Below, piece by piece: positions 54,317 to 62,675 of a DNA stretch of 64,000 nucleotides. How positions within the stretch are numbered: the stretch's first letter is position 1; each line of letters starts with the position of its first letter. The notes beneath the pieces are model-generated. The model had not been told where the DNA came from, searched no databases, and worked only from the letters and a program-made list of their open reading frames with translations. Made by a program: the position numbers and the translations under genes. This DNA comes from Stutzerimonas stutzeri (GTDB taxonomy: Bacteria; Pseudomonadota; Gammaproteobacteria; Pseudomonadales; Pseudomonadaceae): the NCBI RefSeq assembly GCF_024448985.1, contig NZ_JAMOII010000005.1, forward strand, positions 1 to 64,000, written 5' to 3'.

Positions 54317-55993
54317 ATGAAAGCACTCCGTGCAACCCACGCACGCCGCTCGGCGTCGTCGCGTCTGCTGCTTGCCGCTCCCGCTCTACTGGCAGCGGCG
54401 ATTGCCCAACCCACTCTCGCCGCCAGTTGCAACGAAATGGCCGGAACCAAGGTTCCCAGCGCGGCGATCGCGTTGCCTACTTCCGGTGCCAAGGTCACCG
54501 CCGCCACGCTGGTGGCGGGCGGTGGCAGCACGCCGTAGACCTTCGGCGCGCATTGCGACCTGAGCGTCGAAATTGCCCCGGTCGATCCGAGCGCACCAAC
54601 GATCAAGATGCGCATCGTTCTGCCAGAACAATGGAACGACAAGGCGATGATGTACGGCGGTGGCGGCTACAACGGCACCGTTCCCAACGTGGCGGGCAAC
54701 GTCCCGGCCGGACCGGTCGACCAGCCGACGCCGCTGGGCCGTGGCTATGCCGTATTCGCCAGCGACTCGGGGCACGTCGCCAATCCGGTCAACCCTGGCG
54801 ATTTCGCCTGGAACGACGAAGCGCTGACCAATTACGCCCACGATGCGCTGAAGAAAACCCGCGACACCGCGATGTACCTGATCGAGCAACGTTACGGTCG
54901 CCAGCCGTTGCGCAGTTATTTCGCCGGCGGCTCAACCGGTGGGCGCGAGGCGCTGGCGGTGGTGCAGCAGTGGCCAAAGGATTTCCAGGGCGCGATCGTC
55001 CTTTACCCCGCCTACAACGCGGCGGCGCTGGATCTGCAGTTCGGTCGCATCACCAGAGCCTTGGCCGCTCCCGGCGCCTTTCCCAACCTGGAGAAACGCG
55101 CGGCATTGCTGGAGGCGTCGATGCAAGCCTGCGACGAGCTGGACGGCGCACGTGACCGGGTGATCAGCAATCAGGCGGCCTGCAATGCCCGGTTCGATCC
55201 CGCCAAGGCCAAGCTCAACGGCCGTCCGCTGCGCTGTCGTGGCGGAGCCGATACCGGCAATGACTGCCTGTCCGATGCGCAGATCAAGGCCCTCAAGGTG
55301 TTCGACACGCCCATCCGCTTCAGCCGGCCACTGGCCAGCGGCGAGCGCGGCTACCCCGGCTTCAATACCTGGGGCACCGATCTCGGACGCCCGGGCGAAG
55401 GGCTGCAATTGGTGGTCAATCGGCTGGGCTTGAATACGTTGCAGCCGGACTATCCGATGCCCGTACACGACACCGGTTTCGCGGAGGGAGCGCCTTATCA
55501 TTCGGGGTTCTGGGATGAGTGGGTGCGCTACTTCGTCACCCGTAATCCAGCCTTCAACTCGTTGACGCTGGACCCGACCAACCTGGGGCCCTGGCAGGCG
55601 CGAGTCGATGCGCTGTCGCTGCGTCAGGACGTCAACCAGACCGATCTCTCGGCGTTCGCCGACAACGGCGGCAAAATTCTCATGGCTCACGGCACCTCGG
55701 ATCAGCTGGTCAGCACTCGCGCGACGGCCGAATACTACCAGCGCGTGCAGCGGGACATGGGCGTCGGCCAGACCCGACGGTTCATGCGCTATTACGAAAT
55801 CCCCGGCTACGCCCATGCGGCCAGCACGGTATTCAACGCCGCCTGGGATTCGCTGACGACGCTGGAAAACTGGGTCGAACGAGGCATCGTGCCCAAGCGG
55901 CAGGTCGTCACCGACACCGCCGCGGTGCCGGGTCGTACCCGTCCGCTGTGCGAATACCCGGCCTGGCCGAATACGTCAGCAAGCGCGACGTGA
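54317..55993 (+). pseudogene. Tannase/feruloyl esterase family gene split by an in-frame amber codon
   Basis: Codons 1-73 encode a signal peptide (MKALRATHARRSASSRLLLA..., cleavage near LAASCNE) and the start of the mature protein. Codon 74 is TAG (54536-54538). The same frame then runs on without a break to 55993, giving 558 codons in all. The alpha/beta hydrolase core has Ser206 in AGGSTGGRE, Asp462 in GTSDQLVS and His500 in IPGYAHA, and the family's CDELDGARDRVI calcium-type loop. The usual Cys beside the Ser and beside the His are both absent. A single C-to-T change (CAG to TAG) would explain the stop. Translation restarting at ATG 54608 would lack the signal peptide. It may be a recent nonsense mutation, a sequence error, or read through by a suppressor. 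Confidence 0.85.
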
Positions 55994-56187
55994 ACAAGGC
56001 CTCGAGCTTCGTCTGCGTAAAAAACCAGAAAGGCTGGTAATGAAGCGGGGTGGGTGCGAGCCCACCCCACTGAAGCCGCCTGCCCCGATCAATGCATGCG
56101 CATGGCGCGCAACGACAAACCTGCTCGCGCGATGCCCCTGCCGGCGACACAGACTGCTCCAGTTATCCACGCTCGACCTCCAGCAAG

Positions 56188-56205
56188 CGTCCGGCCTGCT
56201 GGACA
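56188..56205. promoter_or_regulatory. Distal enhancer-like inverted repeat of the porin gene
   Basis: CGTCC-N8-GGACA, one mismatch. Its centre is 173.5 bases before the -12 GC, exactly ten bases further than the distal copy of the tannase gene. Confidence 0.55.
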
Positions 56206-56229
56206 TTAGCAGCCCCGCATTTCAGTACA

Positions 56230-56247
56230 TGTCCAACATGGCGGACA
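56230..56247. promoter_or_regulatory. Proximal enhancer-like inverted repeat of the porin gene
   Basis: TGTCC-N8-GGACA, perfect, and extended to ACATGTCC...GGACATGT (56227-56250). Its centre is 131.5 bases before the -12 GC, against 132.5 for the tannase gene. Confidence 0.6.
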
Positions 56248-56354
56248 TGTTTGGTTCACCCCTCGCCCTCTTCGCCTCTGCCGGCCAACCGCCTGCACCC
56301 CTCTGGCTCGCTTGTTTCAGATTCTATTCATCTTTTTCTCTTGGTTCGCAGGGA

Positions 56355-56371
56355 CTGGCACGGCATTCGCT
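56355..56371 (+). promoter_or_regulatory. Sigma-54 promoter of the porin gene
   Basis: CTGGCACGGCATTCGCT: TGGCAC-N5-TCGC, one mismatch. GG is at 56357-56358 and GC at 56369-56370 with ten bases between. The leader to the ATG at 56473 is about 91 bases. Confidence 0.55.
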
Positions 56372-56472
56372 CAAGCAGTTCCATCGTTCCAAACAGGCGC
56401 AGACCTGAATCGGTACGACTTTGCCAATGATTCATCCGCAACGCTGCACCAATAACAACAAGAGGAAACCCC

Positions 56473-57732
56473 ATGCAACATGACCGCAAGACCATCTGCC
56501 AACTGCTATGCGCAGGCGCCGCACTGAGCGTCGCCGGACCCGCCAGCGCGGCTTTCTTCGACGACAGCAAAGCGGCTATCGAGCTGCGCAACTTCTACAT
56601 GAACCGCGATTTTCGCGGCAGCGAGTCCACACAAGCCAAGGCCGAGGAATGGGCTCAGGGCTTCATCTTGAAAGTCGAGTCCGGCTACACCGAAGGTCCG
56701 ATCGGCTTTGGCGTCGACGCCCTCGGTTTGCTTGGCGTCAAACTCGACTCCAGCCCCGATCGCTCGGGGACCGGCATCTTGCAACGGGACTCGTCCAATC
56801 AGCCGCAGGACGATTATGGCTCGGCCGGGGTGACGGCCAAGGCGAAGCTGTCCAGCACCACCCTGCATGTCGGCACCCTGCAGCCGGTGCTGCCGGTCAT
56901 CATGCGTAACGACAGCCGCCTGTTGCCCAACACCTATCGCGGCGCCTGGCTGCAAAGCAAGGAAATCGAAGGGCTGACCCTCGATGCCGGCAAGCTCACC
57001 GACATTAGCTATCGCGATTCGTCGAACAGCGAAGACATGACCGTTTTCAACAGTGGCCTGCGCAACATCACCTTTGGCAACAAGACCACCAGCGATGAAT
57101 TCCTGTTTGCCGGCGGCCGTTACCAGTTCACCCCTGAGCTGACCGGTAGCTACTACTACGGCGGGCTGGACGGCATTTACGACCAGCACAACTTCAACGT
57201 CGTGCATATCTTGCCGATCGGTGACAACCAGAGCTTCAAGACCGATCTGCGCTACGTGCGTTCCACCGACGATGGCGGCAGCAACGTCGACAACAACGCC
57301 TTTGGCGCGCTCTTCACCTACAAGATCGGTGGTCATGGCTTCACCGGTGGCTATCAGAAGATGAGTGGCGATACCGGCTTTGCCTACATCAGCGGCGGCG
57401 ATAACTCGCTGATCAATCTGTTGCAGATCAATGACTTCGGTAACGAAGATGAGAAATCGTGGCAAGTCCGCTATGACTACGACTTCGCCGCCATGGGCAT
57501 TCCCGGGCTGAGCCTGATGACCCGCTACGTGACCGGCGATAACGTTGATCGCGGCGCAGGCCTGAGTGAAGGAAAGGAGTGGGAGCGGGACACCGATATT
57601 GCCTATGTCATACAGGATGGCCCTTTGAAGAACCTGGGCCTGAAGGTGCGTAACGCCACGGTGCGCAGCAACTTCGGCGCCGATCTGGACGAAACCCGGC
57701 TGATCCTGAGCTACACCATGGCGCTGTGGTAA
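56473..57732 (+). CDS. OprD-family outer-membrane porin
   Basis: The 419-residue precursor has a signal peptide (about 1-27, ending GPASA) and the OprD-family start AFFDDSKAAIELRNFYMNRDF. The LPVIMRNDSRLLPNTYRGAW segment and a final strand ending YTMALW are typical of 18-strand Occ channels. These channels admit small carboxylates or amino acids. The neighbouring tannase-family esterase and aromatic-pathway genes suggest an aromatic acid substrate (BenF/OpdK-like), which is inference. It has its own terminator. Confidence 0.92.
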   Translation: MQHDRKTICQLLCAGAALSVAGPASAAFFDDSKAAIELRNFYMNRDFRGSESTQAKAEEWAQGFILKVESGYTEGPIGFGVDALGLLGVKLDSSPDRSGTGILQRDSSNQPQDDYGSAGVTAKAKLSSTTLHVGTLQPVLPVIMRNDSRLLPNTYRGAWLQSKEIEGLTLDAGKLTDISYRDSSNSEDMTVFNSGLRNITFGNKTTSDEFLFAGGRYQFTPELTGSYYYGGLDGIYDQHNFNVVHILPIGDNQSFKTDLRYVRSTDDGGSNVDNNAFGALFTYKIGGHGFTGGYQKMSGDTGFAYISGGDNSLINLLQINDFGNEDEKSWQVRYDYDFAAMGIPGLSLMTRYVTGDNVDRGAGLSEGKEWERDTDIAYVIQDGPLKNLGLKVRNATVRSNFGADLDETRLILSYTMALW

Positions 57733-57772
57733 CAGCGCAGCAGTACTGAACGCTCCTCTCCTCGTTGGTCTT

Positions 57773-57801
57773 ACCGGGTCTGTAATGGCCCGGTTTTTTT
57801 T
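57773..57801 (+). terminator. Terminator of the porin gene
   Basis: ACCGGG, loop, CCCGGT followed by TTTTTTT. Confidence 0.85.
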
Positions 57802-57969
57802 GGTTCTGGCGTAGAAACAGCAAGTTTGGAGTTCGCCTATTTTTGGCATATGAACACCGCCTCAGTGCCTTCGGAATTTCCTGGCCTCTCGCTCTCTTTG
57901 TTGAACGACCGCCAGCGTTCAGGCGCGCACTCTGTCGCCCGCTTCTGAAGGATGAGCGGAATCGTCGTG

Positions 57970-58235
57970 GAAGAGGTTGAGCGGCATGGACGCTGCGAGA
58001 GCCGTGATAGGCCAGGGATGGCCCACCACGGCAGGCCTCTAGAACGATGATGGAGTGAAACGGAGCACAGCGAAGTAACAGCCGCAGGCTGGCCCGAAGG
58101 GCAAGCGAAGCGCGTAACGAACCCCGGCGCAGCCGGGGCCGGATGGCGGGGCAAGCGTTTTTGGTTACTTTTCCGGGGCCGGCCATCCGGCGTCTGGAAA
58201 AAAGTAACTCGCCCAGCAGGACGAAACAGAAGTCA
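57970..58235. repeat. Long pseudomonad intergenic repeat element
   Basis: This stretch resembles a dispersed intergenic element I recall from pseudomonad genomes. It contains nested inverted repeats: CCCCGGCGCAGCCGGGG (58122-58138), GCCGGATGGC...GGCCATCCGGC, and TTGGTTACTTTTCC (58160-58173) against GGAAAAAAGTAACTCG (58196-58211). The outer boundaries are approximate. Confidence 0.5.
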
Positions 58236-58351
58236 TCAGCGAGACGCGACGATCAACTTATGCACCTGTAACACCAATCAGAACACACAAATTGCCAGTC
58301 CGGCTTCAAGCTCAACCCCCTGAAAGCCCCTGCATGAAACCTGGTCTTTCA

Positions 58352-59140
58352 TCAACCGCGAAGAAAATCCAACACGCGTTGCGTGAAGGCGTCGCCAACC
58401 TCGACGTTGGACAGGTGTGCGGCTTCGAACTCCACCAGTTTCGCGCCGGCTACGCGCTCCTGTATGAAACGTCCGTGCTCGGGCGTCGTCACCGGATCCT
58501 TGCTGCCGCAGACGACCAACATCGGCACCTTGATGGCGCCCAACTGCTCACGGTAATCGGCATCACGCACCGCAACGCAGCTAGCGGCATATCCGGCCGG
58601 TGAGGTGGTGGCGATCATCTGGGTAATGCGACTGGTCTGGACGGGCTCATTCTCGGCAAATGCCGGGGTGAACCAGCGCGCGATGGAGGCGTCGCGCATG
58701 TCGCGCATGGCCTGTTCGCCGCCCTTGAGCACGGTATCGATGCGCTCGTTCCAGACCTCGTCGGTGCCGATCTTCGCGCCTGTATTACAGATCACCAACC
58801 GTGTCAGCCGCTCGCTGGCATTAATGCCCAGCCACTGGCCGATCAGCCCGCCCATGGACAGGCCACAAAAGGCGAAACGGTCGATGCCAAGGGAGTCGAC
58901 CAGCTCCAGGACATCCTGCCCGAGCTGTTCGATGCTGTACGGCCCCGCCGTGACAGCCGATTCGCCGTGACCGCGCGTGTCATAACGCAGTACGCGGAAA
59001 TGTTCGCTGAACGTCGGGACCTGCGCATCCCACATATGCAGACCGGTCCCCAGTGAGTTGGATAGCACCAGCACCGGCGCATCGACCGGGCCTTCGAGAC
59101 GGTAATTCAGTTCGCCATCGGCGAGTTTGACGGTGGGCAT
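58352..59140 (-). CDS. pcaD: 3-oxoadipate enol-lactonase PcaD/CatD
   Basis: This 262-residue alpha/beta hydrolase has nucleophile Ser95 in FCGLSMGGLIG, oxyanion region LSNSLGTGLHMWD, and the terminal catalytic His in EAAHLSNVE. It opens 3-oxoadipate enol-lactone in the beta-ketoadipate pathway. The ATG at 59140 with GGAGAG upstream is preferred over the long reading from 59311. It follows pcaF on the same strand, with repeats between. Confidence 0.93.
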   Translation of the reverse strand: MPTVKLADGELNYRLEGPVDAPVLVLSNSLGTGLHMWDAQVPTFSEHFRVLRYDTRGHGESAVTAGPYSIEQLGQDVLELVDSLGIDRFAFCGLSMGGLIGQWLGINASERLTRLVICNTGAKIGTDEVWNERIDTVLKGGEQAMRDMRDASIARWFTPAFAENEPVQTSRITQMIATTSPAGYAASCVAVRDADYREQLGAIKVPMLVVCGSKDPVTTPEHGRFIQERVAGAKLVEFEAAHLSNVEVGDAFTQRVLDFLRG

Positions 59141-59272
59141 GGGAATCTCTCCAGGAAGTCGATTTAAAGGTAGCCGCAAAGAGCAAAAAAGATGGGCTTG
59201 CGGCGTGCCGCCATGAGGAACCCATCGTGGTGCGAAGGCCATCAAAGGTGTATGCCGCGATGGCGGTGGCAA

Positions 59273-59414
59273 CGGTGGGCTAAAGCCCACCCTACGGGAG
59301 CGGACCTTCACGCAAAGTGCTGGCTTCGTAGAGCGGGCCGGGCGGCGCTCCGCCTCAGCCCACCGCAGCAGCGTAAAGACTCAGCACTGCCGTAGGGTGG
59401 GCTTCAGCCCACCG
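59273..59414. repeat. REP-like pair between pcaF and pcaD
   Basis: Copy 1 (59273-59297) contains GTGGGCTAAAGCCCACCCTA. Copy 2 (59390-59414) is its inverted form, TAGGGTGGGCTTCAGCCCAC. A partial third copy CTCAGCCCACCGCAGCAGCG lies at about 59354-59373. The pair may fold in the pcaF-pcaD transcript. Confidence 0.65.
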
Positions 59415-59429
59415 CAACAGCGCAAGAAG

Positions 59430-60635
59430 TCAGACCCGCTCGACCGCCAACGCCAACCCCTGCCCCACGCCAACGCACATAGTCGCCAGACCGAGCTTGC
59501 CGCCAGTTTTTTCCAACGCGTGCACAGTGGTCAGCACCAGGCGTGCGCCGCTCATGCCCAGCGGATGTCCGAGAGCAATCGCACCGCCCTGCGGGTTGAC
59601 CTTCGAACTGTCATCTTCCAGCCCCAAATCACGAGTGACCGCCAATGCCTGCGCGGCAAAGGCCTCGTTGAGTTCGATCACGTTGAAGTCCCCCACGGCC
59701 ATGTTCAGCCGCTCGCACAACTTGCGCACCGCCGGCACCGGGCCGTAACCCATCACACGAGGCGCAACACCGGCGCTGGCCATTCCGAGCACCTTGGCGC
59801 GTGGCGTGAGGCCATATTTCTGCACCGCTTCGGCGCTCGCAAGAATTAGCGCAGCCGCACCGTCGTTGACGCCCGAGGCGTTGCCGGCGGTGACCGTCTT
59901 GTCGGGGCCGTTGACCGGCTTGAGCTTGGCCAGCGCTTCAGCCGTGGTGTCCGGGCGCGGATGCTCGTCGGTGTCGACGACCGTATCGCCCTTGCGACCC
60001 TTGATCACCACCGGCACGATTTCCTCGGCGAAGAAGCCCGCGGCCTGTGCCTTGCCGGTGCGTTGCTGGCTGCGCAATGCGAAAGCGTCCTGGTCCTCGC
60101 GGCTGATCTTGTGCTCCTCGGCCACGTTGTCGGCGGTCTGCGGCATGGCATCGACGCCGTACATTTCCTTCATCTTCGGGTTAATGAAACGCCAGCCGAT
60201 GGTGGTGTCCTCGATCTTCTGCGTACGGCCAAACGCGGTGTCGGCCTTGCCCATCACATAGGGCGCGCGGCTCATAGACTCGACGCCACCGGCGATGGCC
60301 AGTTCCATTTCACCGCACGCGATGGCGCGGAAGGCGCTACCCACTGCATCCATGCCCGAAGCGCAAAGGCGATTGAGGGTCACCCCCGGCACGGTATCCG
60401 GCAACCCGGCCAGCAGCGCGGCCATACGCGCTACGTTGCGGTTGTCTTCACCGGCCTGATTGGCGCTGCCCATAAAGACTTCTTCGATAGCAGCCGGATC
60501 GAGCTGCGGATTGCGCTCCAGCAGCGCTTTGATCGGGGTTGCGGCCAGGTCGTCGGCGCGCACCGCGGCCAGCGAGCCGCCGAAGCGGCCGATGGGCGTA
60601 CGTACGGCGTCGCAGATAAAGACTTCGCGTGTCAC
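59430..60635 (-). CDS. pcaF: 3-oxoadipyl-CoA thiolase PcaF
   Basis: This 401-residue thiolase has the acyl-enzyme Cys91 ([13 protein letters not shown]), [12 protein letters not shown] with the catalytic His, and the C-terminal Cys in TMCVGVGQG. It cleaves 3-oxoadipyl-CoA to succinyl-CoA and acetyl-CoA, the last step of the pathway. It starts with GTG at 60635, has a strong GGAGGTGA ribosome site, and overlaps the pcaJ stop (GTGA). Confidence 0.95.
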   Translation of the reverse strand: MTREVFICDAVRTPIGRFGGSLAAVRADDLAATPIKALLERNPQLDPAAIEEVFMGSANQAGEDNRNVARMAALLAGLPDTVPGVTLNRLCASGMDAVGSAFRAIACGEMELAIAGGVESMSRAPYVMGKADTAFGRTQKIEDTTIGWRFINPKMKEMYGVDAMPQTADNVAEEHKISREDQDAFALRSQQRTGKAQAAGFFAEEIVPVVIKGRKGDTVVDTDEHPRPDTTAEALAKLKPVNGPDKTVTAGNASGVNDGAAALILASAEAVQKYGLTPRAKVLGMASAGVAPRVMGYGPVPAVRKLCERLNMAVGDFNVIELNEAFAAQALAVTRDLGLEDDSSKVNPQGGAIALGHPLGMSGARLVLTTVHALEKTGGKLGLATMCVGVGQGLALAVERV

Positions 60636-61390
60636 TCGTCACCTCCAGATTGTCCATGGGCGGCGGCCGTGCGGGCCTCCAAAGCGCGCAGGGCAACCAG
60701 TTCGCTGTCGGTCGGTGGCGCAGTTTCACCGAGCTCGTCAGCAAAACGGATCGCCCAGCCAGTGTTCTCGATCACCTGTTCGCAGGTCACGCCCGGGTGC
60801 AGCGAGGTCACCACGAATTCGTTGGACCCTGCTTCAGGCTCCATGATGCAGAGGTCGGTGATGATTCCCACCGGCCCGCTGCCCGGCAATCCGAGCTGCT
60901 TGCGATGCTCGCCGCCCTCGCCGAAACCGACGGATGTGATGAACGCCAGCTTGTCGACGAAGGTACGGTGCGATTGCTTGAGAATGATCAGCACCTGCTT
61001 GGCCGATCCCGCAATTTCAGGCGCCCCGCCCGCCCCTGGCAAGCGGACTTTCGGTTGGTGATAGTCGCCGATCACCGTGGTGTTGATGTTGCCGTACTTA
61101 TCCACCTGCGCAGCGCCGAGGAAGCCGACATCGATGCGCCCGCCCTGCAGCCAGTAGCGGAAGATCTCACCTGTAGGCACCACGGTATCGGCGGTTTCGG
61201 CCAGCTCGCCGTCACCAATGGACAGCGGCAATACCGAGGGCTTGGCGCCAATGGGGCCGGACTCGTAGATCAGCACGACTTCCGGCGCATGGGTCAGGCG
61301 CGCCAGGTTCGCCGCCTTGGACGGCAGGCCGATTCCGACGAAACAGACGCTGCCATTGCCAAGTCGGCGCGAGGCAGCAACGGTCATCAT
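60632..61390 (-). CDS. pcaJ: 3-oxoadipate CoA-transferase subunit B, PcaJ/CatJ, with altered start
   Basis: This 252-residue frame matches the CoA-transferase B subunit: [30 protein letters not shown], probable catalytic Glu43 in IYESGPIG, and [11 protein letters not shown]-like strands. From memory, relatives begin a few residues earlier with a short leader ending NEMMTVAA. Here the ATG at 61406, probably the native start, is out of frame with the rest by a 5-base loss. The in-frame ATGATG at 61390-61385 has no visible ribosome site. The partner subunit pcaI is not in the window; its expected upstream place is taken by truncated benA. Transferase activity is therefore doubtful unless pcaI is elsewhere. 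Confidence 0.85.
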   Translation of the reverse strand: MMTVAASRRLGNGSVCFVGIGLPSKAANLARLTHAPEVVLIYESGPIGAKPSVLPLSIGDGELAETADTVVPTGEIFRYWLQGGRIDVGFLGAAQVDKYGNINTTVIGDYHQPKVRLPGAGGAPEIAGSAKQVLIILKQSHRTFVDKLAFITSVGFGEGGEHRKQLGLPGSGPVGIITDLCIMEPEAGSNEFVVTSLHPGVTCEQVIENTGWAIRFADELGETAPPTDSELVALRALEARTAAAHGQSGGDE

Positions 61391-61406
61391 TTGGTGCTGT
61401 AGTCAT

Positions 61407-62447
61407 GGCCTCGGCACTCTCGCCCTTGGGCGCGATGCAGTAGATGGTGACTTCGGTCTCGTCGACCGAGATCGGCCGAGCGATGCGCAGCTGCGAGCCG
61501 AACTGGTCCATCAGGTAGAGGTTCGGGTACAGGCAGAGGTTGCGCGAGTTGCCGATCATCCAGTCGGCACGGGCCTCGCCGACTTCGGCGACCAGCTCGT
61601 CTCGGCGACTGTACAGCGGACGGTCTTCGGGGTTGTCCCAGCGCGTCCAGAGCAACAAGTGGCCGTTCTCGAAGGAGTAGAAACCGCCGCCCTTCTTGCC
61701 CCAGCCGCCGGCGCTCATGGTGCGGATCTGTTCGCCGGCCTCACGCAGCTTGCGCTGATTCTGGGTGGCGGCGTAGTTCCAGTGCACGGCGGTGACGTGG
61801 TAGCCGTCAGCACCGTTCTCGGCAGTCAGTTTCCAGTTGCCGCCGAAGACGTAGCTGGAGGAGCCACGCAGCACCTCGATGCCATCCGGCGACTGGTCGA
61901 CCACCATGTCGATGATCTTCTTCGACTCGCCAAGAAACTCTCCCAGCGGGGCCACGTCGTCACGCAGGCTGCCGAACAGAAAACCCCGGTAGGACTCGAA
62001 GCGCGCGATCTTCTTCAGATCATGCGAGCCGTCGCAATTAAAACTGTCCGGGTATCCGGCTTCCTTCGGATCCTTGACCTTCAGCAGCTTGCCGGAGTTG
62101 TTGAACGTCCAGCCGTGGAATGGGCAGGTATAGGTGGCCTTGTTGCCGCTCTTGAAGCGACAGAGCATCGCGCCGCGGTGGCTGCAGGCATTGATGAAGG
62201 CGTTGAGCTCGCCATCCTTGTTGCGCGCGATGAAGATCGGCTGGCGACCCATATAGGTCGTGTAATAGTCGTTCTTCTCGGGGATTTGGCTTTCGTGAGC
62301 GAGATAAAGCCAGTTGCCCTCGAAGATGTGCTTCATCTCCAACTCAAACAACCGAGGGTCGGTGAACATCTCTCGCTTGCAGCGGAAGATGCCCTTCTCT
62401 TTATCGTCTTCTACAAGCGAATCAAGGTAGTCGAATCCCAGGGCCAT
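61407..62447 (-). pseudogene. benA: Truncated benzoate 1,2-dioxygenase large subunit (benA'), fused to pcaJ
   Basis: From the ATG at 62447 (GGAGG eight bases upstream) 347 codons match BenA. The Rieske site has Cys88/His90 and Cys108/His111 ([16 protein letters not shown]), and two of three mononuclear-iron ligands are His217 and His222 in [11 protein letters not shown]. BenA is about 450 residues in relatives. Homology stops after GESAEA, and the next base starts what looks like the pcaJ start region. The frame continues as nonsense to 61212. The third iron ligand (an Asp in the missing part) and about 100 residues are lost, and benB, benC and benD are absent, so this is not a working dioxygenase. 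Confidence 0.9.
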
Positions 62448-62484
62448 AGCCGGGGCCTCCATTGTTATTGTGTCTACGTGATGA

Positions 62485-62490
62485 AGGCTA
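62485..62490 (-). promoter_or_regulatory. Predicted -10 element of the ben promoter
   Basis: TAGCCT on the minus strand, 21 bases after the proximal BenR-type site. From memory the Pm promoter of TOL plasmids has TAGGCT at the same spacing, and the following sequence up to CAATAA...AATGGAG is also similar. Confidence 0.55.
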
Positions 62491-62511
62491 CGGCGCATGA
62501 AGCGGCATCAA

Positions 62512-62526
62512 TATCCGTTTCTTGCA
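62512..62526 (-). promoter_or_regulatory. Proximal BenR/XylS-type operator
   Basis: On the minus strand TGCAAGAAACGGATA, matching the XylS/BenR consensus TGCA-N6-GGNTA exactly. Confidence 0.8.
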
Positions 62527-62533
62527 CCACCTT

Positions 62534-62548
62534 TATCCGTTTTCTGCA
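62534..62548 (-). promoter_or_regulatory. Distal BenR/XylS-type operator
   Basis: On the minus strand TGCAGAAAACGGATA, a direct repeat of the proximal site with seven bases between them. The pair is the usual arrangement for benzoate-induced promoters. Confidence 0.8.
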
Positions 62549-62675
62549 AAAACAACAGGCGGCGCGATCCGACCATGGAAGCTGATATGGCAAAAATTCT
62601 GGAGGGTATAAACGGAAAGAGTGAAGCAAGCGGGGCGTTGGCCAACCCCATCGGGGCTGGCCCTCAGGTTGACCG

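Larger units (their letters stand above)
55994..56472. other. Regulatory region upstream of the porin gene
   Basis: 479 bases with no gene. A GC-rich hairpin GGGGTGGG...CCCACCCC lies at 56047-56068 without a T run, possibly ending tannase transcription or a REP form. Two inverted repeats (56188-56205 and 56230-56247) and a sigma-54 promoter (56355-56371) follow. Confidence 0.6.
57733..58351. other. Intergenic region between the porin gene and pcaD
   Basis: 619 bases with no convincing gene. It holds the porin terminator (57773-57801) and a long pseudomonad-type intergenic repeat (about 57970-58235). No terminator for pcaD is obvious. Confidence 0.55.

Noticed and set aside
54196-55155. 319-codon frame overlapping the tannase gene in another frame
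   Set aside because: Arg/Gly-rich frame-shift shadow without any motif; the tannase frame carries the conserved catalytic residues.
54608-55993. ATG at 54608 as the natural start of the esterase
   Set aside because: It would delete the signal peptide and about 25 residues of family-like sequence that continue in the same frame on both sides of the TAG codon.
56047-56068. GC-rich hairpin as a definite terminator of the tannase gene
   Set aside because: Strong stem but no T run on either strand; kept only as a possible element.
61212-61406. Treating the benA extension past 61407 as part of a functional fusion protein
   Set aside because: After codon 347 the frame reads pcaJ out of frame and gives residues unlike either family.
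61317-62585. 422-codon plus-strand frame opposite truncated benA
   Set aside because: Shadow of benA; it also runs through the BenR operators.
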